The notes under the pieces: generated by a model
Database searches by the model: none
Told to the model about the DNA's origin: nothing
The model's input: the letters and a program-made list of their open reading frames with translations, nothing else
Made by a program: the position numbers and the translations under genes
Shown here: piece after piece, positions 38,747 to 45,749 of the stretch
Layout of the letters: every line of letters begins with the position of its first letter
How positions within the stretch are numbered: position 1 is the stretch's first letter
Source of the DNA: Corynebacterium yudongzhengii
GTDB taxonomy: Bacteria > Actinomycetota > Actinomycetes > Mycobacteriales > Mycobacteriaceae
NCBI RefSeq assembly: GCF_003065405.1
Contig: NZ_CP026947.1
Location: 1,054,001-1,118,000, forward strand
Direction of reading: 5' to 3'
Length of the DNA: 64,000 nucleotides

Positions 38747-38847
38747 AGAGGTATCCACTATGCGGCCGCATAGTGGGATCCGAGGCCGCGGCCGCTTGCG
38801 AGCGAGCGTTTTCTTTATGTATTACATCTAGGGTTCCGACTTCTTCT

Positions 38848-40289
38848 GAGAGCGTCCGATAGTTTGTGTGCGGGGGGTGGTTTACAGGTAGTCCGCGAAT
38901 CGGTCTGGGTATGCCACAGCTAGTTGGTTGATGGCTTGTTTCCAGCCATTGGCCTTCGCTCCTTGAACATACCCGTTGCACTCAACGGCACGCTTGGCTT
39001 GCTTCGCGCGTTTGGCAACGCGTTAGTCTTCGATGGTGCACATCATCAACCAAAGCGTCTTCAGTGCTGCTGTATCGTTCGGGAACTGGCCCCGGTTTCG
39101 GGTAGCTTTACGCAGCTCAGCATTGAGTGACTCGATTGAATTCGTGGTGTATATCACCTTGCGCGCCGCTGGCGGGAACTGCAGAAACCCCACGAACCGT
39201 TCCCACGCATCACGCCAGATATTCACCGACTGCGGGTACTTCTGGCCAAGCTCAGAGGTTTCGAACGCATCTAAGCTGGCACGGGCGGTATCTTCGTTTA
39301 CGGCCGTCTAGATCGCACGTAGCGCACTGGAGACGGGTTTTCGGTCCTGATAGGACACCCACCTATTCGCCGCCCGGATCAGGTGCACGATGCAGGTTTG
39401 TACCATCGAATGTGGCCAGGTTGCCTCCACAAGCTTCCGGTAGACCTTTAAGACCATCACAGCAGACGATGAAGACATCCTGGACGCCACGGTTGGCCAG
39501 ATCTGCGCACACAGATGCCCAAAAGGCGGCACCTTCATTATCAGCAATCCACAAGCCCAGGATGTGCTTGATACCGTCTATGTCGATGCCCACCGCCATG
39601 TAGCACGCCTTGTTGACTACACGGTGGCCATCGCGGATCTTCACGCGTAGCGCATCAAAAAAGATTACTGGGTAGAACTCGTCGAGTTGACGGTTCTGCC
39701 AGATCATCACCTCGTCTAAGACTGCATCGGTAATCGTGCTGATCGTATCCGGGCTCATATCCACCCCCAGGGTGGAGCCAAGATGGTGCTGAATATCACG
39801 CACTGTCATCCCACCGGCGTACAGCGAGATGATCATGTCATCGAGCTCTGTCAGCCGGCGTGAGCCCTTGGGCACCATCTGGGCAGTAAACGTGCCGGAA
39901 CGATCCCTGGGCACGATCCCTTCCAACGCGCCGTGCCCAGAATTGACGGTCTTGGTCTACGACCCGTTGCGGTGGTTACTACCCTGTGTTGGTTCAACCT
40001 GGGCCTTCATCGTCCGGTCGGAATGACCGTAGCCCAAATGGGCATCCATTTCCGCCTGCAAAACCAGCGTTAATCGATGCCTGCAACAGGGCTTTGACCA
40101 GGTCGCTGGCGTTATCGGTGGACGTCGACAACTCGCCAATCAGCTTGGCGAGCTCAGGATTTTCCATCAGCTTCTCGCTGATCTCGTTGACCTTGTCCTG
40201 GTCATGGTTTTTCTTCGTTGTCACCGTTGTCATTATCGGTGAAACTCCTTCTGGATCAGAGCCTCACACACAAATTTCCTGACACCCTC
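38848..40289 (-). mobile_element. Degenerate IS256-family insertion sequence (about 1442 bp) with 8-bp target duplication
   Basis: Left end GAGAGCGTCCGATAGTTTG and right end (reverse complement) GAGGGTGTCAGGAAATTTG are imperfect inverted repeats of about 28 bp sharing the run TTTGTGTG. CTTCTTCT occurs at 38840-38847 and again at 40290-40297, the 8-bp duplication typical of the family. The single transposase gene is broken. Confidence 0.85.
38882..40233 (-). pseudogene. IS256-family (Mutator-type) transposase, multiply frameshifted
   Basis: Fragments in order along the minus strand: N-terminus from ATG 40233 (NEISEKLMENPELAKLIGEL), a fragment with LQAEMDAHLGYGHSDR, the central part 39363-39926 (GGMTVRDIQHHLGSTLGVDM, and IFFDALRVKI with the first Asp), VCCDGLKGLPEA with the second Asp, then VQTCIVHLIRAANRWVSY, and TTNSIESLNAELRK with the Glu. 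It ends AVAYPDRFADYL. At least four frame changes or stops separate them, so no active enzyme is made. Confidence 0.9.
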
Positions 40290-40297
40290 CTTCTTCT

Positions 40298-40451
40298 CGG
40301 TGCCGTGGGTGTCCAGAATCGGTGCCCACCATGTTGTGTACACTTCGGTAGCCAAAATGGAAGAGATACGGCACACTCGGTAACTGGATCCCCTGCAGGG
40401 GGATTCGGGGACCGCATCTTTATGCAAGAAATATTCGGGGGAACGTTACTT
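40298..40451 (+). promoter_or_regulatory. Leader region of the lipoprotein/PPE-like pair
   Basis: 154 bp between the IS256 copy and the lipoprotein start. It contains the inverted repeat ATCCCC-TGCA-GGGGAT near 40387-40404 and GGGGGAAC before the chosen GTG. Before the IS insertion this region would have been continuous with the palindrome array. I see no clear -35/-10 pair. Confidence 0.3.
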
Positions 40452-41093
40452 GTGAATCGCCTCATCGCCATCGCCGTTATGGCCGTACTAGGAAGCCTCG
40501 TAGCTGCCTGTGGACTTCCGGGTACCTCGGTTCTAGGACACGTAGTCCAAGACACCACAGATTCGACCGACGAGACACAACCGCAGGAACATCCTGCCGG
40601 TTTCTACCTCAGCGGCGAGTTCGTCAAACTCACAGAGTTCGACCCAAACGATCCGAGTCTCGAGCCAATCCGCGCCTGTGAAGAAATACCCCAGGAGGTT
40701 TTCGACGAGATAGGGCTCGGGCCAATAACCGTGGAGCAGAAGGACAGCTTCGGAATGACCGGGTGCGCTGGAAGGCTTACTCACAAACTAGGGGAGAGCA
40801 TGGGCTGGAACCTAGTTTCGGGCCCGACTCTACTTCGAGAAATCAGTGATGATCCAAAAACGTTTATCCACCATTCGAAGCCATCTGCGCTGGGATCTCA
40901 AACGCTCCAGAAAGACCTCGAACAAGGAGTTTCCTGCACGTCTTCTGTCGACACGGAGCGAACTCTCTTTTCGGTCTCAGTTAACGACTACACCGGTATG
41001 ACCAGCGATGAGAATTGTGCAGTGCCTCAACTGACCTCTTCAACCAGATTTACGAAACTCTTCGGGGGATGGAATGAACTTCTTGCAGATTGA
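40452..41093 (+). CDS. DUF3558-type lipoprotein
   Basis: A 213-aa lipoprotein, with lipobox LVAAC (Cys20). The mature part has acidic linker residues, then a domain with PIRACEEIP and DSFGMTGCAGRL, and later spaced Cys residues (GVSCTS, DENCAVP), resembling the DUF3558 family found beside PPE/ESX-type genes in actinobacteria. GTG 40452 is preceded by GGGGGAAC; ATG 40422 is an alternative. Codon use is poorer in G and C than the neighbouring core genes. It overlaps the next gene by 20 bp. Confidence 0.7.
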   Translation: MNRLIAIAVMAVLGSLVAACGLPGTSVLGHVVQDTTDSTDETQPQEHPAGFYLSGEFVKLTEFDPNDPSLEPIRACEEIPQEVFDEIGLGPITVEQKDSFGMTGCAGRLTHKLGESMGWNLVSGPTLLREISDDPKTFIHHSKPSALGSQTLQKDLEQGVSCTSSVDTERTLFSVSVNDYTGMTSDENCAVPQLTSSTRFTKLFGGWNELLAD

Positions 41094-42954
41094 CTCTGAG
41101 AATCTAGGTGCTGCGGCGTCCGTAGCGGCGCAGCTGAGTGACGACTCAAAGCTGGGTCAACAAAAAGCCTCTTCAGCAGCTATAGGGCCGTCCTACTCAG
41201 TTGCTTCCGGTTTTGACCAGATGGGTACCATGCATGGCCGGTTCATCAAAGACGGATCAGGCGCCGCAGCCCAAGTACTGCAAGACCTCTCGGGTGAACT
41301 CGACGACATACATACAAACCTCAACCGCACCTCTGAGGCCTTCCAAGCCCAAGACGACACCGCAGCCCACGCACTCGACATCGCCGACCACGGAGGAAGC
41401 ACCCACACCTCCAGTTACAACTTCTCCCCACTGGATGCGACAGGAACTAGCGGGCTCGGGAAGACAACGGTGGGTGTTCTACCAGCACTATCCGTGCAAA
41501 CACTCATGCACGAACTCCAACAAACAGACGGCAACGCCGCCTACTCATCCCAGAGAATCTGGGTCGAGATCATCAACGCCGCCAAAGACATCGCTTCGGG
41601 GCTCCACGACGTCAGCACCACGCTCGGGTCAGAGAATACTGGGGCGGTTATTGATGCAATCCGCGCCCGTATTGACGGCACTGCTCGTCGCAGTGAAGTC
41701 ATCGCCGCTAATTCCCGCATCATCAACCAATACCTTGGGGCTTTAGACCGCAGCCGGATGACCAAACTCGGTGACGTCACCGGCGTCAAACTCGAACTCG
41801 ACGCCCTACGCGCACTCGGCCCCAACGGAGAAATGGCCGCACGCATCGCCGAGCACGCCTTCTTGGGTTACTACGCTGCCGCCACCCAAGCGGAACTGGT
41901 AGGACTGATCCCACCAGTATCGAACCTGACACTCGAAGACTCCGGCACCTCCGGTGGACACGCAGACGCCATGATGTCTGATGTTGATGGCACCGGTTCT
42001 CGTTACTCCACCAACGGCATCATCACCCCACACGGACTGCGTGACCAGTTACTCGAGGCGGCTGCAGCGTATCCGGAGAGTTTTGAGCGTATTAACTCGG
42101 TGACCAGGGGTATGGCGGATGCTGCTGGCGTAAGTCTTGGTGAGGGGTTGTTCAGCCCGCAGGCAATTAGTACGGATGCAGCCACGATGACCTCACCGCA
42201 GCAGATCACCGGGTTGGCTAGTAACCCTAGTGCTAGCCCCACGGCTTCTCTTCCTGGTGTGTCTGGGGCGTCGAATGTGATCACCCCGATGGGTGCACCG
42301 CTTGCCCCGAGTGCCACCACCAATTACGGCGGGGCACAGCCTTCACGACCCAGTACTGGGGCCACGCCTTCAACCACTTCTCCTCAGGCACGCACGAGTA
42401 CTCCCGGTGCGACTGGTGCTGGTGTCCTGATGCCGGGTATGGCTTCTGCCCGGCCAGGGATCGCGGGTAGCGCCGGTTCAAATCCCTCGGCCGGCACCCG
42501 TTTCGGTTCCGGCTTCGCCAGTACTCCCTCGGAAGGCTCACGCGCGATCGGAGCCACCGGTAGTCATAATGCACAAGGCGGTTCATCTAGTACAGGCCTT
42601 CGTGGCGTTTCAGGAGTACCACCCACACCCGGCCACAACCCCAGCAACCCTGGCCAGCCTAGTGGTGATGATTCCACCCGCCGCCCTAACCCGGGAGGCA
42701 ACACCAACACAGGCACTAACCCACACGCCCAAACCGCCACGCAAGGGCAAAACCAAACAACCCGCGCTGGCATGGCACCCATGATGGGCGGAGTACCCGG
42801 CGCACGGAATACAAACAGCCCGAACAACAAAGGCAAGATCCGCACGATCACCAGCCAAGTCGAACGCGAAGGTAATATGCGTGACCTTCTCGGCGAACGA
42901 CCGCCAGTCGTCCCCGGCGTAATCGGGGCGTGGGTACGCGAACCCCGTGACTAA
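41074..42954 (+). CDS. PPE/ESX-like large surface or secreted protein
   Basis: A 626-aa protein without a Sec signal peptide. Residues 1-200 are helical and WXG100/PPE-like (repeated Ala-rich helices, SGELDDIHTNLNRTSEAFQA). Residues about 370-590 are low-complexity Gly, Ser, Thr, Pro and Asn. The end is a conserved-looking block: VEREGNMRDLLGE, then PPVVPGVIGAWVREP. From memory, this tail is shared by PPE-domain proteins encoded beside DUF3558 lipoproteins in other actinobacteria. Type VII secretion is inferred, not shown; no ESX machinery genes are in the window. Base composition is less GC-rich than the core genes. Confidence 0.6.
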   Translation: MNFLQIDSENLGAAASVAAQLSDDSKLGQQKASSAAIGPSYSVASGFDQMGTMHGRFIKDGSGAAAQVLQDLSGELDDIHTNLNRTSEAFQAQDDTAAHALDIADHGGSTHTSSYNFSPLDATGTSGLGKTTVGVLPALSVQTLMHELQQTDGNAAYSSQRIWVEIINAAKDIASGLHDVSTTLGSENTGAVIDAIRARIDGTARRSEVIAANSRIINQYLGALDRSRMTKLGDVTGVKLELDALRALGPNGEMAARIAEHAFLGYYAAATQAELVGLIPPVSNLTLEDSGTSGGHADAMMSDVDGTGSRYSTNGIITPHGLRDQLLEAAAAYPESFERINSVTRGMADAAGVSLGEGLFSPQAISTDAATMTSPQQITGLASNPSASPTASLPGVSGASNVITPMGAPLAPSATTNYGGAQPSRPSTGATPSTTSPQARTSTPGATGAGVLMPGMASARPGIAGSAGSNPSAGTRFGSGFASTPSEGSRAIGATGSHNAQGGSSSTGLRGVSGVPPTPGHNPSNPGQPSGDDSTRRPNPGGNTNTGTNPHAQTATQGQNQTTRAGMAPMMGGVPGARNTNSPNNKGKIRTITSQVEREGNMRDLLGERPPVVPGVIGAWVREPRD

Positions 42955-42955
42955 C

Positions 42956-43018
42956 TATGCGGCCGCATAGTGCCCACAGGGGCGTAGCAGACCGCGGCGG
43001 GTTTTATGCCATGGCATA
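42956..43018. repeat. Two palindromes directly after the PPE-like gene
   Basis: TATGCGGCCGCATA (42956-42969) begins one base after the stop codon. TATGCCATGGCATA (43005-43018) follows 49 bp later. Both are perfect members of the 37.3-38.8 kb palindrome family. The order GGCC then CATG is the mirror of the CATG then GGCC order at the left edge (37318, 37373). Confidence 0.85.
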
Positions 43019-43100
43019 ATTCGCGCCACCACTAGTCGCACTGCACACAACCGCTCACGAAGTCGAGCTCAGCCGGACCACCACGATCGGCAGACACGAG

Positions 43101-43137
43101 AAAACCGCCCGTTCCCGCGGGTGGGGAAGGGGCGGTT
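43101..43137 (-). terminator. Terminator of the small secreted protein gene
   Basis: On the minus strand AACCGCCC / GGGCGGTT with an inner TTCCC/GGGAA stem is followed by TTTTC. Confidence 0.85.
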
Positions 43138-43159
43138 AGTGCTCAGAACCGTGGAAGGT

Positions 43160-43489
43160 TTAGAACCACTTGTTGACGAAGCCGAAGATAGCGCCCAGGA
43201 CGCCGATGGCGGCGGTGACAACGCCGAGCCAGACCTTGATCTCGTTGGCCAGGTCGGTGGAGTTCTCGATGTCGGAGGATGAGGAGGTGGCCTGCTGGCC
43301 GTCGTCCTCCTGGGTGTCGCCCTCCTCAGTGTCGTTGTTGCTCGAGGAGAGGTCGGCAAGAGAGGAGGAGGTCTGAGCGCCGGTGTCGGCCTGGGTGGTG
43401 TCCGCCTCCTCAGCGTTCGCGATGCCGGTGCCGGCGACACCGATGGCGAGAGCGGAGGCTGCGGCGACCAGGGTCTTACGGATCTTCAT
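43160..43489 (-). CDS. Small secreted protein with C-terminal hydrophobic tail
   Basis: A 109-aa protein. A signal peptide (MKIRKTLVAAASALAIG..NAEE, cut at about residue 26) leads to an acidic Ser/Thr/Asp-rich unstructured stretch (about 27-80). The C-terminal hydrophobic or amphipathic helix is VVTAAIGVLGAIFGFV, with the end FVNKWF. The layout recalls small corynebacterial outer-envelope proteins, but I recognise no named family. It has its own promoter and terminator, so it is likely well expressed. Confidence 0.75.
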   Translation of the reverse strand: MKIRKTLVAAASALAIGVAGTGIANAEEADTTQADTGAQTSSSLADLSSSNNDTEEGDTQEDDGQQATSSSSDIENSTDLANEIKVWLGVVTAAIGVLGAIFGFVNKWF

Positions 43490-43507
43490 AAAGATGGCTC
43501 CATCTTT
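43490..43507 (-). promoter_or_regulatory. Hairpin enclosing the ribosome site of the small secreted protein gene
   Basis: The mRNA reads AAAGAUGG-AG-CCAUCUUU directly before the AUG. The stem of up to eight pairs buries GAUGGAG, the ribosome-binding site. A structure-gated translation start is plausible. Confidence 0.6.
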
Positions 43508-43517
43508 GAATGACGGT

Positions 43518-43543
43518 GAATGCTGTACGCGAATGCTGTACGC
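43518..43543 (-). repeat. Perfect 13-bp tandem duplication in the leader
   Basis: The 13-mer GCGTACAGCATTC (minus strand) occurs twice head to tail, between the -10 and the ribosome-site hairpin. Confidence 0.9.
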
Positions 43544-43548
43544 GCCGG

Positions 43549-43577
43549 ATTTTAACCCGCCTTCATGGTTTCTGCAA
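43549..43577 (-). promoter_or_regulatory. Promoter of the small secreted protein gene
   Basis: TTGCAG (43572-43577) and TAAAAT (43549-43554) on the minus strand are 17 bp apart, a good sigma-A promoter. Confidence 0.75.
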
Positions 43578-43588
43578 GGCTTCCTGAA

Positions 43589-43615
43589 GTTACTTTTCAG
43601 TAACTGATTTCAGTT
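43589..43615. promoter_or_regulatory. Two overlapping inverted repeats upstream of that promoter
   Basis: GTTACT-N4-AGTAAC (43589-43604) overlaps AACTGA-N2-TCAGTT (43602-43615). They lie just upstream of the -35, where an activator could sit. No known regulator consensus fits that I can name. Confidence 0.45.
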
Positions 43616-43617
43616 AG

Positions 43618-44478
43618 CTACTCTACCTGGGCAGATTCGATCGTGACCTGTTCGGCGGGCTGTCCGTCGGGTTGGCCACCGTCGACACCCGCTTCGGCGA
43701 TGGAGTCAAGAGTGGCAAGGCCCTCGTCGTCGATCTGGCCGAAGTAGGTGTAGGTCGGCGGCAGCGGGGAGTCGTCGTAGTTCAAGAAGAACTGCGAGCC
43801 GTTGGTATCCGGGCCGGAGTTGGCCATCGCAATCGAGCCGCGCGGGTAGAGCACCGGTGCGGCGAGCTCTTCGTCGCTGGCTTCGTCGGTCGGGTACTCG
43901 TTGGCGAACTCGAAGCCGGGGCCGCCGGCACCCGTGCCGGTCGGGTCGCCGCACTGGAGGACGTAGATGCCGTCAGTGACGAGGCGGTGGCACAGGGTGT
44001 TGTCGAAGTAATCCTGCTCGGCGAGGTGCGTGATGGCGTTGACGGTGCACGGCGCCACGGAGCGGTCCAGCTCCATGCCGATCGGGCCCTGGTTGGTCTC
44101 CAGGTTGACGGTGACGGTGCCCTCGGTGGAGACGTCCTCGGACTCGGGGAGTGGGACGTCGGATTCTTCCGTCTCGTTGTAGGTGCACGAGACCGTCGGC
44201 GGAAGAGCCTCCGCACGCTCCATGGCCAGCGGCTCGGCCTCGGGGATCTCCGAGTCTTCGGCCGTCGTCTCCTCGGCGGTCGTCTCTTCAGCAGCGGTGG
44301 TCTCCTCGTCGCCGCCGCGGGAGGCACCCCAGACGATGCCGCCACCGATAAGGGCGATGGCGCCGGCGGACAGCAAAACGATGCCCAGCGGGCGGGTCTT
44401 TTCCTTGCGGTCGCGCGCCTTGATTTCCTTGTCGAGCTGCGCGAGGGCCTTCTCTCCGCGCTCCCTGTTCGTGCTCAC
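43618..44478 (-). CDS. Membrane-anchored cyclophilin-type peptidyl-prolyl isomerase
   Basis: A 286-aa type II membrane protein. A charged cytoplasmic N-terminus (to about 30) is followed by one helix ([21 protein letters not shown]), an acidic linker, and an extracytoplasmic cyclophilin domain: [59 protein letters not shown]. It likely assists folding of exported proteins. GTG 44478 is preceded by GGTGGAGC; an ATG four codons upstream is the alternative. In the active site, the usual FHRV appears as CHRL. Confidence 0.9.
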   Translation of the reverse strand: MSTNRERGEKALAQLDKEIKARDRKEKTRPLGIVLLSAGAIALIGGGIVWGASRGGDEETTAAEETTAEETTAEDSEIPEAEPLAMERAEALPPTVSCTYNETEESDVPLPESEDVSTEGTVTVNLETNQGPIGMELDRSVAPCTVNAITHLAEQDYFDNTLCHRLVTDGIYVLQCGDPTGTGAGGPGFEFANEYPTDEASDEELAAPVLYPRGSIAMANSGPDTNGSQFFLNYDDSPLPPTYTYFGQIDDEGLATLDSIAEAGVDGGQPDGQPAEQVTIESAQVE

Positions 44479-44586
44479 GCTGAGCTCCACCTCATTTGGT
44501 CGTCGACGGTTTATTTGAGCGCATTACAGCTTAACCGGAAAAGAAATCGTGGCGTAAAGCCCCGCCGCATACCTATGGTGGCGTAC

Positions 44587-45081
44587 ATGGCTAACGTAAC
44601 GTTTCAGAATGAACCGACCACCACCTCCGGCGAGCTGCCCGCCAAGGGCGATCAGCTGCCTGACTTCGAGCTCGTCGGCGCCGACCTGTCGCCGGTGACC
44701 CCGGCGGACTTCGCGGGCAAGAAGCTCGTCGTGAACATCTTCCCGTCTTTGGATACCGGCGTGTGCGCCAACTCGGTGCGCCGCTTCAACGACCTGGCGA
44801 AGGAACACGAGGACACCGTCGTCATCAACGTCTCCCGTGACCTGCCCTTCGCCCAGGCCCGCTTCTTCGAGGACAATAACATCGACACCGTCGCCGGCTC
44901 CGCCTTCCGCTCCAGCTTCGGCGAGGACTACGGCGTCGAGCTCGAGGGTTCCCCGCTGCAGGGCCTGCTCTCGCGCAGCGTCGTCGTCACCGATGCTGAC
45001 CACAAGGTCGTCTACACCGAGCTGGTCGAGGAGATCGGCAACGAGCCGGACTACGAGAGCGCCGCAGCCGCGCTGAAGTAG
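44587..45081 (+). CDS. tpx: Thiol peroxidase (Tpx-type peroxiredoxin) with a single cysteine
   Basis: A 164-aa atypical peroxiredoxin. The peroxidatic Cys is in [13 protein letters not shown] near residue 60. The usual resolving Cys about 35 residues later (RFC in the E. coli enzyme) is Phe here ([12 protein letters not shown]), and no other Cys exists in the protein. The rest is typical ([25 protein letters not shown]). It would have to act as a 1-Cys enzyme or with an external thiol such as mycothiol. ATG 44587 matches the family start. Confidence 0.93.
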   Translation: MANVTFQNEPTTTSGELPAKGDQLPDFELVGADLSPVTPADFAGKKLVVNIFPSLDTGVCANSVRRFNDLAKEHEDTVVINVSRDLPFAQARFFEDNNIDTVAGSAFRSSFGEDYGVELEGSPLQGLLSRSVVVTDADHKVVYTELVEEIGNEPDYESAAAALK

Positions 45082-45092
45082 TATCGGCTCCT

Positions 45093-45734
45093 ATGAAACT
45101 GTCCGGATTCGCCGCAGGTCCCTACCAGACCAACACCTACTTCCTCACCACCGAGACCCATGCGGTGGTGGTGGACCCGGGGATGCACACGGCGGACCGG
45201 ACAGTTGACTTTTTGGCCGAGCACAACTTGGAACTGGATGCGGTCGTGCTCACCCACGGCCACATCGACCACACCCGCGATGCCGGCACGATCACCCGGC
45301 GTTTCGGGGTGCCGGCCTACATCCACGCCGCGGATGAGTTCATGCTTATCGACGGTCGCGGCGTCTCCCCACAGTCCCGCATCGTCTTCGATGCCGACAA
45401 CATGACCCCGATCGACGAGGTGCGGCACTTAGAAGACGGCGATACGCTCACCCTTTTGGGCGAAGAGTTCACCATCCGCCACGCCCCGGGCCATTCGCCG
45501 GGTTCGACTCTTTTGGTCCACGAGGATTTCGCGCTCGTCGGCGACGTCATCTTCCGCGGCTCCATCGGGCGTACGGACCTGCCGCAGTCCGATCCGGACG
45601 CCATGGAGGCCACTCTGGCCGGTCCCGTCTGGGAGTTAGAGGACGCTACCTTGCTGCTGCCCGGCCACGGCCCGACGACCACGATGCGCGCCGAGCGCAC
45701 CACCAACCCCTTCCTCACACAGCTTAAGCGGTGA
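45093..45734 (+). CDS. MBL-fold metallo-hydrolase (glyoxalase II-like)
   Basis: A 213-aa metallo-beta-lactamase-fold enzyme. The metal site motif THGHIDHTRD is near residue 54, with further ligands in HAPGHSPGS, VGDVIF and LPGHGP. Segments such as GPYQTNTYFL match hydroxyacylglutathione-hydrolase-like proteins that precede hisS in actinobacteria. The natural substrate is unknown; a thioester of mycothiol is possible. Confidence 0.88.
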   Translation: MKLSGFAAGPYQTNTYFLTTETHAVVVDPGMHTADRTVDFLAEHNLELDAVVLTHGHIDHTRDAGTITRRFGVPAYIHAADEFMLIDGRGVSPQSRIVFDADNMTPIDEVRHLEDGDTLTLLGEEFTIRHAPGHSPGSTLLVHEDFALVGDVIFRGSIGRTDLPQSDPDAMEATLAGPVWELEDATLLLPGHGPTTTMRAERTTNPFLTQLKR

Positions 45735-45749
45735 CTAAGCTGTGAGGTC

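Larger units (their letters stand above)
37318..38772. repeat. Array of TAYGC-NNNN-GCRTA palindromes in a 1.5-kb gene-free stretch
   Basis: The 37.26-38.84 kb stretch has no convincing gene. It holds thirteen 14-bp sites of one palindrome family. Core CATG: 37318, 37555. Core GGCC: 37373, 38759. Core ACGT: 37612, 37931, 38447, 38731. Imperfect: 37412 (CGTG), 37846 (AGGT, one arm altered), 37962 (CGCG, one arm altered), 38533 (ACAT), 38672 (arm TATGT, core CGTG). Several extend to 16-18 bp of perfect symmetry. There is no loop, so they look like sites for a dimeric DNA-binding protein or enzyme rather than RNA hairpins. The function is unknown. Confidence 0.85.

Noticed and set aside
37318..38772. 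CRISPR array
   Set aside because: Spacing between repeats is irregular (28 to about 500 bp), the repeats are 14-18 bp perfect palindromes, and no cas genes are present.
43672..45081. A 469-codon plus-strand frame ending with Tpx
   Set aside because: The first 305 codons are antisense to the cyclophilin gene; the Tpx family start is ATG 44587.
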